DNA of 6,994 bases from JAFGJQ01 sp964586145 (GTDB lineage Bacteria; Planctomycetota; Phycisphaerae; UBA1845), in contig CAZPHH010000141.1 in assembly GCA_964586145.1 (NCBI GenBank), forward strand, positions 1 to 6,994, written 5' to 3'. A program made the translations under genes and the position numbers. Every line of letters begins with the position of its first letter. Within the stretch, counting starts at the first letter, position 1. Below are positions 1 to 6,269 of this stretch, piece by piece. The notes beneath the pieces were generated by a model, which worked only from the letters and a program-made list of their open reading frames with translations, searched no databases and was not told the DNA's origin.

Positions 1-12
1 TGACCCTGACGG

Positions 13-264
13 ATGCCGCTCTATCACGAAGGACTGTGCGAGCGGTCCGACGTGGAGTGCATGAAGATCATCCTGCTCGATCCCATGCACGAGCATGCTC
101 GCGCCTTCCGTGCCATCGCGTTCGACCGGGCCGACCAGCCTGAGCACGACCGCATTGCGGCCGAGTGGCTCCTGCAGAACTTTCCCAACTCGCTATACGA
201 GAAAGACCTGCAGGCCCTGCGGCCCCGCGTTTCCCCGGAGGCCGCAGAACCCGCTGCAGAGTGA
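13..264 (+). CDS. Small hypothetical protein, possibly the C-terminal part of a disrupted helical-repeat protein
   Basis: I do not recognise a family for this 83-residue frame. The reading frame is closed just upstream by in-frame TGA codons at 1-3 and 7-9, so ATG 13 is the first available start; no clear Shine-Dalgarno sequence is visible in the 12 bases before it. The middle of the product (about residues 17-70) reads like helical-repeat protein, with alternating Ala/Leu/Arg positions and the segment AEWLLQNFPNSLYEKDLQAL, reminiscent of the end of a TPR-type protein. The tail is Ala/Glu/Pro rich. It converges on the helicase gene. It may be a genuine small gene, or the 3' end of a longer gene broken by a frameshift left of the window. 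There is no signal peptide, membrane segment or catalytic motif. Confidence 0.4.
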   Translation: MPLYHEGLCERSDVECMKIILLDPMHEHARAFRAIAFDRADQPEHDRIAAEWLLQNFPNSLYEKDLQALRPRVSPEAAEPAAE

Positions 265-318
265 AGACGAGCACGCCTGAAAGCCAACGATCCGCCTTCT
301 CGTGTGATCTGCGGCACC

Positions 319-340
319 GGCCCCGGCGGGAGCGCCGGCC
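319..340. terminator. GC-rich hairpin between convergent genes
   Basis: GGCC (319-322) and GGCG (325-328) pair with CGCC (333-336) and GGCC (337-340) around a GGAG loop, with a two-base CC bulge. It lies between the stop of the small plus-strand ORF (264) and the stop of the minus-strand helicase (398), where a bidirectional terminator would be expected. There is no T-tract on either side, so termination is inferred from position and structure only. Nothing else is visible in 265-397. Confidence 0.3.
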
Positions 341-397
341 GCCGCGGGGGACAAGCCCGCACGCAGGAGGGTCAGCACCCCCGGTCCGAAGCATGCA

Positions 398-1702
398 TCA
401 CCGATCTGCTCGCTGCACGGTCCCTCTTCGTGGGGTCATGGAACCCGGCGAAGACAGGCCGGGACGTGATCGGCCGCGTCGTGACCCGGCTGGACGCCGT
501 CGCCGTCGATGCGAAGATCCCACGGGCGCGACGGTCGCGTACACGGGCTGCGGCGGCGTTGCCTCCCCACACCCGCCAATGTCGATGTTGCGCTGGAGCG
601 GGGCCAGCAGGAGTCGCTCGATGGCGCGGAGAGCTCCGTGCTCCTCCTCGGTGCAGAACGATACGGCCGTGCCGGTCGCGCCCGCTCGGCCCGTACGGCC
701 GATTCGATGCACGTACGTTTCCGGATCTCGAGTCAGGTCGTAGTTGATGACGTGCGAGATGTCCTCGACATCCAGACCGCGGGCCGCGATGTCGGTCGCC
801 ACCAGCACCGGTGTTTGGGCAGAGCGAAACTCGGCCAGCGTCCGCGTGCGAGCCCCCTGACTCTTGTTCCCGTGCAGAGCTGCCGCCGGCACGCCGGCCC
901 GCACGAGATGCCTCGCCACCTTGTCCGCCCCGTGCTTCGTTCGCGTGAAAATCAGGGCCCGTGTGAATGGTATGCTCTGCAACAGGCGTAGCAGCAGCAT
1001 CGGCTTCTGGGGCCGCTCCACGTGCTGGACCCAGTGCCCTACCGTCGGGACGGGCGACGAGACCCGTGCCACCTGCACCGGAACCGGATCGCGGAGAATC
1101 TGGTTTGCCAGAGTCCGGATTCCGCTCGGCATGGTCGCGGAGAAGAGCAGCGTCTGGCGTTGCCGCGGGAGGTGGCCCAGAATCCGCCGCACGTCGGGCA
1201 GGAAGCCCATGTCGAGCATGCGGTCCGCTTCATCCAGGACGAGAATCTCAACGTCCGCCAGACTGACCAGCCCCTGTCCCACAAGGTCCAGCAGGCGTCC
1301 GGGCGTCGCAATCAGGATGTCGATGCCGGCCCGGACCGCACGGGCCTGCGGCTTCTGATTCACGCCGCCGAAAACGACCACCTGCCGCAAGCCGGTGTAG
1401 CGGGCGTAGTCGCCAAAGCTGTCGTTAATTTGCTGCGCCAGCTCACGAGTCGGACAGAGCACGAGGGCGCGGATTCGGCTCGACGGTTTTCTCCCGCGCC
1501 CGGCGGGCTCACTCAGCCGCTGCAGAATGGGCAGGGCGAACGCGGCCGTCTTGCCTGTGCCCGTCTGGGCGCAGCCCAGCACGTCTCGGCCGTTGAGCAC
1601 GTGGGGTATGGCGGTGGATTGGATGGGCGTGGGTTTCGCGTAGCCGGCCGCGCGCACGGCCCGCAGGAGCGGCCCCGAAAGCCGCAAGTCTTCAAATCGC
1701 AT
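398..1702 (-). CDS. rhlE: DEAD-box ATP-dependent RNA helicase, RhlE-like
   Basis: This is a complete 434-residue superfamily 2 RNA helicase, which uses ATP to unwind short RNA duplexes or remodel ribonucleoproteins; relatives act in ribosome assembly, mRNA decay and cold adaptation. All core motifs are visible: Q motif GYAKPTPIQ (20-28), Walker A AQTGTGKT (45-52), PTRELAQQ (84-91), TPGRLLD (133-139), DEAD (157-160), SAT (188-190), IFTRTK (251-256), TDIAARGLDV (303-312) and HRIGRTGRAG (332-341). Both RecA-like domains are intact. After about residue 380 comes a short, Arg-rich, low-complexity tail (RRRRR near 399-403), as is common in this family and usually used for RNA binding. ATG 1702 begins directly at the conserved F-x-x-L region and has a GAGAG stretch about 9 nt upstream. 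A strong promoter lies at 1817-1845. The gene looks monocistronic. Assignment to RhlE rather than another DEAD-box subgroup rests on motif pattern and tail only. Confidence 0.95.
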   Translation of the reverse strand: MRFEDLRLSGPLLRAVRAAGYAKPTPIQSTAIPHVLNGRDVLGCAQTGTGKTAAFALPILQRLSEPAGRGRKPSSRIRALVLCPTRELAQQINDSFGDYARYTGLRQVVVFGGVNQKPQARAVRAGIDILIATPGRLLDLVGQGLVSLADVEILVLDEADRMLDMGFLPDVRRILGHLPRQRQTLLFSATMPSGIRTLANQILRDPVPVQVARVSSPVPTVGHWVQHVERPQKPMLLLRLLQSIPFTRALIFTRTKHGADKVARHLVRAGVPAAALHGNKSQGARTRTLAEFRSAQTPVLVATDIAARGLDVEDISHVINYDLTRDPETYVHRIGRTGRAGATGTAVSFCTEEEHGALRAIERLLLAPLQRNIDIGGCGEATPPQPVYATVAPVGSSHRRRRRPAGSRRGRSRPGLSSPGSMTPRRGTVQRADR

Positions 1703-1816
1703 TCAGAATATCTCTCAAGAACCCCAGGTGAAGATGTGTCGGACGCGCGCCGCGTCTGCCAAAGCCATCGGAACCTGGCTCTGCTCCAATGGCTGTCTGT
1801 CCATGGGAACTATTGC

Positions 1817-1845
1817 ATAGTATCGGCAGAACCATGCCCTGTCAA
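1817..1845 (-). promoter_or_regulatory. Sigma70-type promoter of the helicase gene
   Basis: On the minus strand a perfect TTGACA (1840-1845) is followed, after exactly 17 bases, by TACTAT (1817-1822), five of six matches to TATAAT. Transcription would start near 1810, giving a leader of about 108 nt before the helicase ATG at 1702. It lies downstream of the radical SAM stop codon, so the helicase has its own promoter. Confidence 0.75.
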
Positions 1846-1923
1846 GTGGCAGAAAGGGAAATAGCCCGCCTCAACGGCACGCATTCGCGGAATACGCACG
1901 CCTGGCCCCGTATTTCGTCGTTC

Positions 1924-1950
1924 GCAAGGGTCGGACCGGCAGGCCCTTGC
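1924..1950 (-). terminator. Hairpin downstream of the radical SAM gene
   Basis: GCAAGGG (1924-1930) and CCCTTGC (1944-1950) form a perfect 7-bp stem with a 13-nt loop. It begins 26 bp past the stop codon of the radical SAM gene and precedes the helicase promoter. There is no T-tract after it on the minus strand, so it could be an RNA 3'-end stabiliser or a weak terminator rather than an intrinsic one. Confidence 0.4.
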
Positions 1951-1975
1951 TCGCGACAAGGCAAACGCCCGCCTG

Positions 1976-3865
1976 TCACGCCGGATCGCCCGGCGCCGCC
2001 GCGACCGCCAGGGCCTGCGGCGCCGGCCCTGGGGCGTACCGACGCGTGGGCCGCGGAAGAGACGGAATGTGCTCAATCGCCCAGTTTGTTTCCTGATCGG
2101 TCGCCGCGTCAATCATGGGGATGCGCGCGGTTTCCAGTCCTGCATACGGCTCAATGGGTCCGCGCTTGAGACGTCGTGCCCACACAAGCAGGCGGGGCAC
2201 CGTCAGCAGCAGCCCCACTTGGCCGGCCAACTGGAACACCAGCCGCTTGCGTCCCACCGGATCCCTCCGCAGATTCCAGATCGCCCGCAGCGTGTTCAGC
2301 GGGTTGTAGAAGGCCGCATAGGCCCGCAAAACGTTGAGTTGCTGCTGCCACGGTCGAGGATGCCGGGACGCGACCACGTGATTCCCGTCCTGATACGCCT
2401 GGGGAATCACCCGGCCGCCGACCCGTTTGAAGACCGTTCCCGCCTTGCATGCGGGCTCAAAATCGCGTGTTCCCACGGCCGGGCCCAGGTAGGTGCACTG
2501 GTACGAAACAGCCCCCTGATCGAACAGGTAGCGCGCCTGGTTGAGCAGTCCGGACAGGTCGTTCTTGGGAGATCGCAGCGGCTGATCGTCACTGTGGATC
2601 ATCATCGCCATCGGTTCGATGCCGAGACCGCGCAACAGCGTAAACAGCTCTGTCGTCTTGTTCGCCGTCTGCCCTTTGTTGACCAGCGCAGCGGTAATAT
2701 CCTCGATGCCGAACCAGATGGCGCGCAGGCCGCCCGACTGCGCCAGCGGGAGCAGGTCGCGGTTCCTGTACACGTCCGCCTCGGTGGCTTCCGTGAAGAA
2801 GCGAATCCGTTTGCCCAGCGGCTCGCCGGCCACCTGTGCGCCGGCCAACTCCGTCATCAACTCGATCACGGTCTGGCGGTGGTTGAAAAAGTTGTCGTCC
2901 GTACTGAAAAAACTGCGGATGCCGAAGTTTTCGTAGATATGCCGGATTTCCGCGGCCAGTCGCGCCGGACTCTTGTGGCGCCACGTCCGCTGGTTGACGG
3001 CCGGGATCGGACAGTAGGAACAGTTGAAGCGGCAGCCCTGCGTCGAGATCAGCGACGCAATGTTCGAGAGCCGGCCCACCCGCTCGGCCGAACAGGGGCG
3101 CGGCGACAGCGTGCGCCGGCGGTGCGGAGGCTCGATCAGCCGGTATCCGGCGTCCGGCATGGGTAACTCGTCCAGATCACGCACAAGCCGCTGCACGCCC
3201 GTATTGACCGCCACGGGCTTATGCGATGGCGCATCCGGAGACAGATAGACCAGCCCGGGCACGTCCGCGAGCGTGCCCGCTCGCCGCACATTCTCGAACG
3301 CCTCACGAGCCGTCTCCCCTTCGCGACGGCCCCCAAGCACGGTGTGCAGCAGATCCAGCAGTACGAACGCCTCGCCGGTCACCACGCAGTCGGCTCCGAT
3401 GCCAGGGTCCGGCCCCAGTTCGAAGAAGTCGGTCGGTTCGTAGATTGCCTTGGGCCCACCGGCCAGGATGAGCGGGCGATCCGCCCCCATCCGGTGTGCG
3501 TCGCGGATCAGGGCATAGGCCCGCTCGGCATGCACCTGCATGGCCGACACCAGCAGGAGGTCCAGGGGCCGCTCGTTCAGCCGCATGAGGCTGGGAAGCA
3601 CCCGCGGGGACCACTGCTGCAGCACGATCCGGAGGTTGGCAAAGCCGGCATCGTGCAGCGCATCTCCCAGCAGGCGAACGGAGCAGGGCGCCATTCGCTT
3701 GTCGGCGTACCAGAACGGCAGCATGCGCGTTCGGAAATCGAACGCGTACACGATGCCGACGGCCAGATCGTGCCCGTCGATCATCCGGCGCAGCACGTCG
3801 ACCCGTTCGCGGAACGCGCCGTCCGGAAGGTACACATCATCCTTGAGGCGACGGGGAAGTTCCAT
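1976..3865 (-). CDS. B12-binding-domain radical SAM protein
   Basis: The 629-residue product is a radical SAM enzyme, in which a [4Fe-4S] cluster cleaves S-adenosylmethionine. The cluster-binding CxxxCxxC is CRFNCSYC (Cys278, 282, 285, numbered from ATG 3865). STDDN (321-325) and FGIED (385-389) fit later strands of the radical SAM barrel. The region before it, about residues 35-175, has the alternating strand/helix layout and GGP turn of the B12-binding-like domain found in BchE/HpnP-type enzymes; the classical DxHxxG cobalamin ligand is not obvious. Near the C-terminus a hydrophobic stretch (about 542-562) followed by Arg/Lys could touch the membrane. ATG 3865 is chosen because GGGAGG lies 9 nt upstream; an in-frame TTG at 3889 would put that ribosome site inside the gene. 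It starts 25 nt after the IscA-like gene, so it is probably co-transcribed. The substrate is unknown; methylation or another carbon-centred radical reaction is possible. Confidence 0.88.
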   Translation of the reverse strand: MELPRRLKDDVYLPDGAFRERVDVLRRMIDGHDLAVGIVYAFDFRTRMLPFWYADKRMAPCSVRLLGDALHDAGFANLRIVLQQWSPRVLPSLMRLNERPLDLLLVSAMQVHAERAYALIRDAHRMGADRPLILAGGPKAIYEPTDFFELGPDPGIGADCVVTGEAFVLLDLLHTVLGGRREGETAREAFENVRRAGTLADVPGLVYLSPDAPSHKPVAVNTGVQRLVRDLDELPMPDAGYRLIEPPHRRRTLSPRPCSAERVGRLSNIASLISTQGCRFNCSYCPIPAVNQRTWRHKSPARLAAEIRHIYENFGIRSFFSTDDNFFNHRQTVIELMTELAGAQVAGEPLGKRIRFFTEATEADVYRNRDLLPLAQSGGLRAIWFGIEDITAALVNKGQTANKTTELFTLLRGLGIEPMAMMIHSDDQPLRSPKNDLSGLLNQARYLFDQGAVSYQCTYLGPAVGTRDFEPACKAGTVFKRVGGRVIPQAYQDGNHVVASRHPRPWQQQLNVLRAYAAFYNPLNTLRAIWNLRRDPVGRKRLVFQLAGQVGLLLTVPRLLVWARRLKRGPIEPYAGLETARIPMIDAATDQETNWAIEHIPSLPRPTRRYAPGPAPQALAVAAAPGDPA

Positions 3866-3870
3866 GCCAT

Positions 3871-3880
3871 CAGGCCTCCC
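3871..3880 (-). promoter_or_regulatory. Shine-Dalgarno site that decides the radical SAM start
   Basis: Read on the minus strand, GGGAGG sits 9 nt before ATG 3865. The upstream TTG at 3889 has no comparable site, and a second ATG at 3870 is out of frame. This supports a product eight residues shorter than the longest open frame. Confidence 0.6.
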
Positions 3881-3890
3881 GGCAGGCAAG

Positions 3891-4154
3891 TCAGCGCAGC
3901 GTCAGCCGCGGGCCGGCCTCTGTGTTTCGGATGTCCAGGACCATGTCCGCCATGGCCCGCGCCACGGTCTCGTCCAGCAGCAGCACACCCCTTCCCCGGT
4001 GAGTGACGGTGGTATCGGTGGGGCGAGCCTGGTCCGGACGCAGGACCCACCCGCCCTCCCGTCGTATGAACCGCAGGGCGGCGTTGTTCGCAACCTTCTT
4101 CTCAATGAGTTTCTGCGATAACCGATCGCGTGCCTCTTCTGTTACCGTGAGCAT
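3891..4154 (-). CDS. Small IscA/HesB-fold-like protein without cysteines
   Basis: This 87-residue protein starts at ATG 4154, with GAAGGAG 8 nt upstream; the frame is open further upstream, but that extension has no ribosome site and looks non-coding. The start MLTVTEEARDRL followed by LRF, then G-W-L, a long variable loop and VLLLDETVARAMAD leading to a GP-x-L-x-L end, follows the HesB/IscA (A-type iron-sulfur carrier) fold: N-terminal helix, strands, 'hold-by-residue' segment and final strand. The family's cluster-binding cysteines are absent (there is no Cys at all), so it is unlikely to carry a cluster by the canonical mechanism. It lies 100 nt after DUF2294 copy A and 25 nt before the radical SAM gene, on the same strand. 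The family assignment is by pattern only; it could be an unrelated small alpha/beta protein. Confidence 0.6.
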   Translation of the reverse strand: MLTVTEEARDRLSQKLIEKKVANNAALRFIRREGGWVLRPDQARPTDTTVTHRGRGVLLLDETVARAMADMVLDIRNTEAGPRLTLR

Positions 4155-4254
4155 GTTGGCTACTCCTTCGTCAGGGACGCACTCGCGCCGGGCAGCGTTC
4201 ACCCGGTTGCGTTCAAACTTGCTCTTCCGACTCCGGCACAGCGGTCCGCAGCCG

Positions 4255-4674
4255 TCAGAGACCACCGGCCGGCTTCCGATCGCTCCAGATCTCCCTGGCC
4301 ACACGATCCGCCAACAGGTACACCTGCACGACCGTACCCGTCGTAAACGCGGTCACCAATGTGCCGGAGGTCGTCTCGACTTCCGCGGCCGCCTCGCGCA
4401 CCTCGACGCCGGTGATTCGCCGGATCTCCCGGCGAAGCGGCTCCGCGGCATTCGCGAACAGTTGCCGGTGAAACTCCTGCACCTGGGCAGCGCCATCCGG
4501 GCTGCGAGCCATGGCTCGCTCGGCAGGGGAAAGGGCCCCGTGCAGCGTGATCACCAGCGTGTCATCGCTCAGGACGACCGTGACCGACTCGGGTCCGTGG
4601 CCCGTTCTCTGTCGTTCGAACGCCCGCGCCGCGTCGGCGATCTGCTGGGCGAGGGTCCGCCTGGGCTCATCCAT
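4255..4674 (-). CDS. DUF2294 (YbcI-like) family protein, copy A
   Basis: This 139-residue protein belongs to the DUF2294/YbcI family, whose biochemical function is not established. Family features visible are an N-terminal helix (about 5-22), GHGPESV (25-31), a strand with the D-x-L-V-I-x-L-x-G-x-L-[ST]-x-x-E pattern (38-52), a long helix (63-87) and TGVEV (88-92), followed by a final strand. It aligns through its whole core with the divergent copy B: G[HR]GP, DxLVI-like strand, G[AV]L, AE and TGVEVR all coincide. Copy A has a C-terminal extension of about 20 residues with a VVQVYLL strand and charged end. ATG 4674 is supported by AAAGGA 7 nt upstream. It is the first gene of the probable minus-strand operon, and an intrinsic terminator lies in its leader. 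Confidence 0.8.
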   Translation of the reverse strand: MDEPRRTLAQQIADAARAFERQRTGHGPESVTVVLSDDTLVITLHGALSPAERAMARSPDGAAQVQEFHRQLFANAAEPLRREIRRITGVEVREAAAEVETTSGTLVTAFTTGTVVQVYLLADRVAREIWSDRKPAGGL

Positions 4675-4714
4675 CGAGCGGTCCTTTGAATGGGCTGCGG
4701 CAATCCAGCCCCGC

Positions 4715-4765
4715 AAAAAAGAACGCCGGCGCGGTCGAACGCACATGGGATTCGACCACGCCGGC
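4715..4765 (-). terminator. Strong intrinsic terminator in the leader of DUF2294 copy A (candidate attenuator)
   Basis: Arms 4751-4765 and 4725-4739 form a 15-bp stem on the minus-strand RNA, with one G-U pair and an 11-nt loop. The stem is followed by GTTCTTTTTT (4724-4715), a classical U-rich release tract. It points toward copy A, whose ATG at 4674 lies 40 nt beyond the tract. There is no minus-strand gene upstream for it to terminate, which suggests regulated read-through or a short RNA ending here. Confidence 0.8.
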
Positions 4766-4890
4766 TTACTCGTCAACAGGCCTCCCGGCACAACCGGGCT
4801 GCCCTTCAATCAGTCATCCGACGATTTCGCGGAGGCCCGGGCGGAACTCCGCGTACGGTTGAACGAACGCAAGCCCCAGGCCTCGATTAC
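4766..4890 (-). ncRNA. Candidate structured leader RNA upstream of DUF2294 copy A
   Basis: Between the putative start site near 4890 and the terminator, the minus-strand RNA can form GCGGA/TCCGC (around 4841-4852) and CCCGG/CCGGG (4784-4798) hairpins. GCCGG in the second hairpin could pair instead with CCGGC of the terminator arm, a possible antitermination switch. It matches no riboswitch class that I recognise. The existence of this RNA is an inference from promoter, hairpins and terminator. Confidence 0.35.
4829..4864 (+). other. Possible degenerate group II intron domain V
   Basis: The plus strand reads GGAGGCCCGGGCGG, then AACTCCGC, then GTACGGTTG. This resembles the bacterial group II intron domain V layout: GGAGCCG-type 5' arm, GC-rich stem with small loop, and GTACGGTTC-type 3' arm. 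Relative to the usual form it has an extra G in the catalytic AGC region and lacks the two bases of the usual bulge, so it would be inactive. No reverse transcriptase/maturase gene lies next to it. It could be chance similarity in GC-rich DNA. Confidence 0.25.
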
Positions 4891-4896
4891 CCCTCC

Positions 4897-4925
4897 ACCC
4901 TAACGTCTGGAATGGAAAATGTCAA
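4897..4925 (-). promoter_or_regulatory. Candidate promoter for DUF2294 copy A and its operon
   Basis: Minus-strand TTGACA (4920-4925) is a perfect -35 box. After 17 bases comes TAGGGT (4897-4902), which keeps the key T, A and final T of a -10 box but is otherwise weak. Start would be near 4890, giving a leader of about 215 nt that includes the terminator. A weak -10 beside a perfect -35 may indicate activator dependence. Confidence 0.5.
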
Positions 4926-4926
4926 A

Positions 4927-4954
4927 TGGACTCCTACCGAGCTGGGGTTATCAT
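4927..4954 (+). promoter_or_regulatory. Candidate promoter for DUF2294 copy B
   Basis: TATCAT (4949-4954) matches five of six -10 bases; TGGACT (4927-4932) is a four-of-six -35 box at 16-bp spacing. Start would be near 4961, about 85 nt before ATG 5046. Its -35 lies one base from the -35 of the opposing promoter, so the two could be competitive or jointly regulated. Confidence 0.4.
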
Positions 4955-5045
4955 GGTTTGCCGTCGCCTTCCAGGTAACGCAGACACGGTTGGACGCTGT
5001 TGGTGCGGGCTGTCGGAAGGCCCCCGGTGAACCTGCGAGGCTACG

Positions 5046-5426
5046 ATGAAGACTCAGGGCGAAATCGAAGCCGCCATCTGCGAGGGAATGAGCCGTTTTG
5101 AGCAGGACTACATGGGACGCGGCCCGAAAGACATCCGTACCCACCTCATAGGCGATCTCGTGATCGTCCGGCTCCAGGGTGTCCTGACCGCCGCGGAGCA
5201 GCAGCTCGTGAAGTCGCTTCCGGCCGACAAGGGCCGGGACCTGCTCAAACAGGTGAGGGAGCAGTTGATCGAAACCGCCCGGCCAGTACTGGAAACGCTG
5301 GTGCAGGCGGCAACCGGCGTCGAAGTGCGCAGCCTGCACCACGACATCAGCACCGTGACCGGCGAGGAAGTGGTGCTTTTCACCCTGGCCGAGCCACCCG
5401 CCTTCCGCGGAACAAAGAAGCAGTAG
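5046..5426 (+). CDS. DUF2294 (YbcI-like) family protein, copy B
   Basis: This 126-residue, soluble DUF2294/YbcI-family protein has no known activity. It shows the family pattern clearly: N-terminal helix (4-22), GRGPKDIRTHLIGDLVIVRL (24-43), GVLTAAEQQL (45-54), a long helix (63-88), TGVEVRSLHHDI (90-101) and a final strand EEVVLFTL (107-114), followed by a short basic tail. ATG 5046 has GAGG 5 nt upstream. It is divergent from copy A and shorter by the C-terminal extension. A hairpin begins at its stop codon, so it appears monocistronic. In Bacillus subtilis the family member ybcI sits in a cluster with ndhF- and carbonic-anhydrase-like genes; no such genes are present here, so that context cannot be carried over. 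Confidence 0.88.
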   Translation: MKTQGEIEAAICEGMSRFEQDYMGRGPKDIRTHLIGDLVIVRLQGVLTAAEQQLVKSLPADKGRDLLKQVREQLIETARPVLETLVQAATGVEVRSLHHDISTVTGEEVVLFTLAEPPAFRGTKKQ

Positions 5427-5459
5427 GCTCCCCGGCACAACCTGCGGGTTGTTGGAGCC
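5426..5459 (+). terminator. Hairpin at the end of DUF2294 copy B
   Basis: GGCTCC (5426-5431) pairs with GGAGCC (5454-5459), and inside it ACAACC (5437-5442) pairs with GGTTGT (5447-5452) around a TGCG loop, leaving an uneven internal loop. It starts on the last base of the stop codon. No T-tract follows, so it may act with Rho or as a 3'-end stabiliser. The CCCGGCACAACC portion also occurs at 4785-4796. Confidence 0.5.
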
Positions 5460-5559
5460 CCCGGACCGTCGCGGGGAGCCGGGATGTCGCGCAACCTGCG
5501 CCGATGCCTCTCTGGAGGAGTGAAGGTCGCGCTGCCAGAAAGGGATGACCATGTGAGCC

Positions 5560-6269
5560 GTCTCGTGTTGCACGCCACGTGGTTAATCGTGGTCGTTGCC
5601 CCGCTCAGGGACGGCTGCCACATGTCCGCTGCAGACGAACTGGATGGCCGCGGTCCGCTGTGGGCCCAGCATCCTGCAGAACCCCGCAGCAATGTCTTGG
5701 CCGTGCGATCCTGACCGACCCACAGCAAGCGACGACCGTCTGCGTTGATCTGATGAATCACGATCGGGTAACTGTGCCCTTTCTGGAACTGTGCCTCATC
5801 CACCTCGATGGCGGTGATCCCGTTCAAACGGCGGTGCGCCAGGCCGTATTCCACCACCCAGGCCACGCTGCGGTACACAGAGCCTACCAACTCCTCTGGA
5901 CAATCGACACCACCTCTCTCCAGCTCAACCGACGCCCCCGGGTGGCCAGGAACACGGCACAGGCCCGGGTCCGCTTCCGCTTGCCGTCGCCCCAGGGAAC
6001 CTGCTCGACGGTGACCCCGCAGCGACCACAGTCCACCCGACGCATCGCGCAGACCAGAATGACAGGGATGGCCCACCGCGGCACGAAATGAAAGTGCCTT
6101 GGGGCCAGGGTGTCATAGCCCGGCTCAGGCGGCCCCAGCCCGAGCACACCGGGCGAGATCCCGTACGGGGGCGGACCTCCACTTCCATCCGATCGTTCAC
6201 CCACTGACCCTTCCCGTACACGAAGCCCTTGACCCGATGCACCCGCTTGAGCACGGTCTTTACCTGCAT
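5560..6269 (-). pseudogene. ISL3-family transposase, frameshifted and 3'-truncated
   Basis: Joined across frames, the minus strand encodes the first ~240 residues of an ISL3-type DDE transposase. Starting at ATG 6269 it reads MQVKTVLKRVHRVKGFVYGK and ends its first frame with the zinc-finger remnant PVCSG near 6132. A one-base loss near 6128 moves it to the frame with PGYDTLAPRHFHFVP, RRVDCGRCGV, VPWGDGK and RRLSWREV. Near 5886 a TAG and two extra bases shift it again, to VYRSVAWVVEYGLAHRR, EVDE (first catalytic Asp) and RRLLWVGQDRTAKTLLR. Further shifts near 5683 and 5626 give FCRMLGPQRTAAIQFVCS and DMWQP (second catalytic Asp). Similarity fades near 5560, and the helix with the catalytic Glu is gone. 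One expected zinc-finger Cys is Trp. The gene is dead. The family's product would have catalysed cut-and-paste transposition with 8-bp target duplications. Confidence 0.85.

Larger units (their letters stand above)
4675..5045. other. Divergent intergenic region between two DUF2294 genes
   Basis: This 371-bp stretch has no convincing gene, although the frame of copy A stays open leftward of its start up to 4809. It holds the ribosome site of copy A, an intrinsic terminator facing copy A (4715-4765), a CCCGG/CCGGG hairpin (4784-4798), a domain V-like segment (about 4829-4864), two candidate promoters with adjacent -35 elements (4897-4925 minus; 4927-4954 plus) and the ribosome site of copy B (GAGG, 5 nt before ATG 5046). 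Confidence 0.7.

Noticed and set aside
1022..1864. Long open frame on the plus strand opposite the helicase gene
   Set aside because: It mirrors the helicase codons, has no ribosome site or recognisable motif, and long antisense frames are expected in GC-rich coding DNA.
2069..4006. Two long plus-strand open frames opposite the radical SAM gene (2069-3166 and 3221-4006)
   Set aside because: Their products are rich in Arg, His and Gln with no domain pattern, as expected from antisense of a GC-rich gene whose own frame shows clear radical SAM motifs.
4740..4770. GTCGAATCCC on the minus strand suggested a tRNA T-loop
   Set aside because: The bases form a 15-bp hairpin with a U-tract, and no acceptor, D or anticodon arms can be drawn around them.
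4887..5573. Minus-strand open frame covering DUF2294 copy B
   Set aside because: The plus-strand frame matches a known family from end to end and has a good ribosome site; the opposite frame has neither.
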